Source of the DNA: Sulfurovum sp.
GTDB lineage: Bacteria > Campylobacterota > Campylobacteria > Campylobacterales > Sulfurovaceae
Direction: 5' to 3'
Assembly: GCA_027081395.1 (NCBI GenBank)
Contig: JALWKQ010000185.1
Location: 1-36,467 of the forward strand
Length of the DNA: 36,467 nt
How positions within the stretch are numbered: the stretch's first letter is position 1; every line of letters starts with the position of its first letter. A program made the translations under genes and the position numbers. Positions 35,329 through 36,467 of the stretch are shown here, in pieces. Below the pieces are notes generated by a model that saw only the letters and a list, made by a program, of their open reading frames with translations, was not told the origin of the DNA and made no database searches.

Positions 35329-35874
35329 ATGAATAATAAAGAATTAGCAAAATTTTTAGACATAACAGAACAAGGTTTATACAAATGGAAAAAAAGTAGA
35401 CCAAATCTCTATAAAATTGTAATGGAATGGAAAAACCAAGAAAAAAACGAAGAGTCTAAAAACAATCATTATGAAATTCCAGTTGTAAGCATCAAAGCCA
35501 GTGCAGGATTAGGAAACGAACTGATATCTATAGACGAATTTGAAACAGATCAGAAAGTGCTGATCGACAAACTACTCTTTAAAAATACGCCAAAAAAATC
35601 GATTAGAGCGATACAAGTAGACGGATACAGTATGACACCGATGCTATTTCCTGACAGCTGGGTGATATTTGATGAACAAACCAAATACAGCGGAGACGGA
35701 CTATATGTTATCAATTACCAAAATATACTTATGGTAAAACTGCTGCAGGTAGACTTCTCAAACGACAAGCTCAAAATCATATCAGTCAACAAAGACTATC
35801 AGAGCTGGGAAGTAGACCAGAACAATCAAGAGTACTTTTCTATCGTTGGGAAAGTGGTCAGATGCATTATATAA
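35329..35874 (+). CDS. LexA/CI-like prophage repressor (HTH + S24 peptidase)
   Basis: MNNKELAKFLDITEQGLYKWKK HTH; KASAGLGNE Ala-Gly cleavage-type site; VDGYSMTPMLFPDSWV catalytic Ser; ILMVKLLQ catalytic Lys. The upstream ATG at 35311 is an alternative. Confidence 0.88.
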   Translation: MNNKELAKFLDITEQGLYKWKKSRPNLYKIVMEWKNQEKNEESKNNHYEIPVVSIKASAGLGNELISIDEFETDQKVLIDKLLFKNTPKKSIRAIQVDGYSMTPMLFPDSWVIFDEQTKYSGDGLYVINYQNILMVKLLQVDFSNDKLKIISVNKDYQSWEVDQNNQEYFSIVGKVVRCII

Positions 35875-35888
35875 ACAAAGGAACAAAA

Positions 35889-36317
35889 ATGAAAACAGTA
35901 TCAACATTACTATTCATTACATCTACTTTAATATATGCAGGACTATTTGGAGACACAAAAGAAGAACAAAGAATTGGAAAAGAAAACCTAACAAAAGCAA
36001 TAATGGGGAAACAAGACCCCAGAATACAAACCATAAGTAGAGAAAACGAATACCTAAAAAAAATACTAAGAAAACATCATATAGACTACAAAACAATCAT
36101 CAATGCAAAAAAAAGAGCACATCAAATCAAAAATATAACCAATCGACTAACTACACCCGAAGCAGAACAAGTTAAAGCACTGCAACAAATAAACAAAGAA
36201 CTAATAAGATTACTTGAAGTAAATTATATAGATTACAAACTACCAAAAAGAGATCCAAAAATAACTAAAGAAAAACACAAAAAACAAAAACTAAATATAA
36301 TTATCACAGAACAATAG
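35889..36317 (+). CDS. putative exported Lys-rich protein (142 aa), downstream of repressor
   Basis: MKTVSTLLFITSTLIYAGLFGD signal-like N-terminus then helical charged region; start set at 35889. Confidence 0.6.
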   Translation: MKTVSTLLFITSTLIYAGLFGDTKEEQRIGKENLTKAIMGKQDPRIQTISRENEYLKKILRKHHIDYKTIINAKKRAHQIKNITNRLTTPEAEQVKALQQINKELIRLLEVNYIDYKLPKRDPKITKEKHKKQKLNIIITEQ

Positions 36318-36441
36318 ATGTCAGTAGAACTGTCAGTTAAAAACGCCCATTATCTGCTGACATTCATTATTTTTGATTGAGACTAAAAGTCCTCAAAGTA
36401 CGGTATAACCGTAACGTTATTAAATTTGCTAAAAAGGCGTG

Positions 36442-36467
36442 GCAGGTTCAAGTCTTGTCACTCCGAC
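36442..36467 (+). repeat. attR core
   Basis: gcaggttcaagtcttgtcactccgac; one mismatch to attL core; at the right edge of the window. Confidence 0.88.

Larger units (their letters stand above)
25372..36467. mobile_element. integrated filamentous (inovirus-type) prophage, ~11.07 kb
   Basis: Bounded by tRNA-derived direct repeats; encodes integrase, HUH Rep, secretin, Zot/pI, pVI-like, pIII-like, pVIII-like, ssDNA-binding candidate, repressor. Confidence 0.93.

Overview
The window reads as a Campylobacterota-like (Sulfurovum-type, inferred from gene content and protein style only) chromosomal segment, about 1-25.4 kb. Housekeeping genes there include tsaD, dxr, cdsA, an NFACT/RqcH-like gene, leuC, an Fe-S/flavoprotein fumarate reductase or succinate dehydrogenase pair, purT, rpsU, nnrD/E, purN, a MATE exporter, a TacA/TacT-like toxin-antitoxin pair, aroK, ispA and tkt. 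It is followed by an ~11.07-kb filamentous-phage (inovirus-type) prophage integrated in the 3' end of tRNA-Pro(GGG). The prophage is bounded by a 26-bp direct repeat with one mismatch (25372-25397 / 36442-36467). It carries a tyrosine integrase, a small DNA-binding protein, an HUH Rep, its own secretin, a Zot/pI ATPase, a pVI-like membrane protein, a pIII-like adhesin, a canonical small major coat protein, a ssDNA-binding candidate, and a divergent LexA/CI-type (S24) repressor with palindromic operators. Several tiny ORFs are absent from the supplied ORF track. In the chromosomal part the most unusual signal is a family of four elements, each exactly 61 nt: four G-rich heptamers, a conserved GTKKTGG heptamer, then a 7-3-7 hairpin with compensatory base changes. 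Each copy lies next to a locus-specific inverted repeat. One copy is in frame inside the flavoprotein gene. A second REP/REPIN-like palindromic family (GTAGGGTG...CACC) is also present; one copy is in frame inside the RqcH-like gene and another supplies the dxr stop codon. A probable c-di-GMP-I (GEMM-I) riboswitch precedes a stand-alone CZB-domain gene. All assignments come from reading the sequence; no database search was run.
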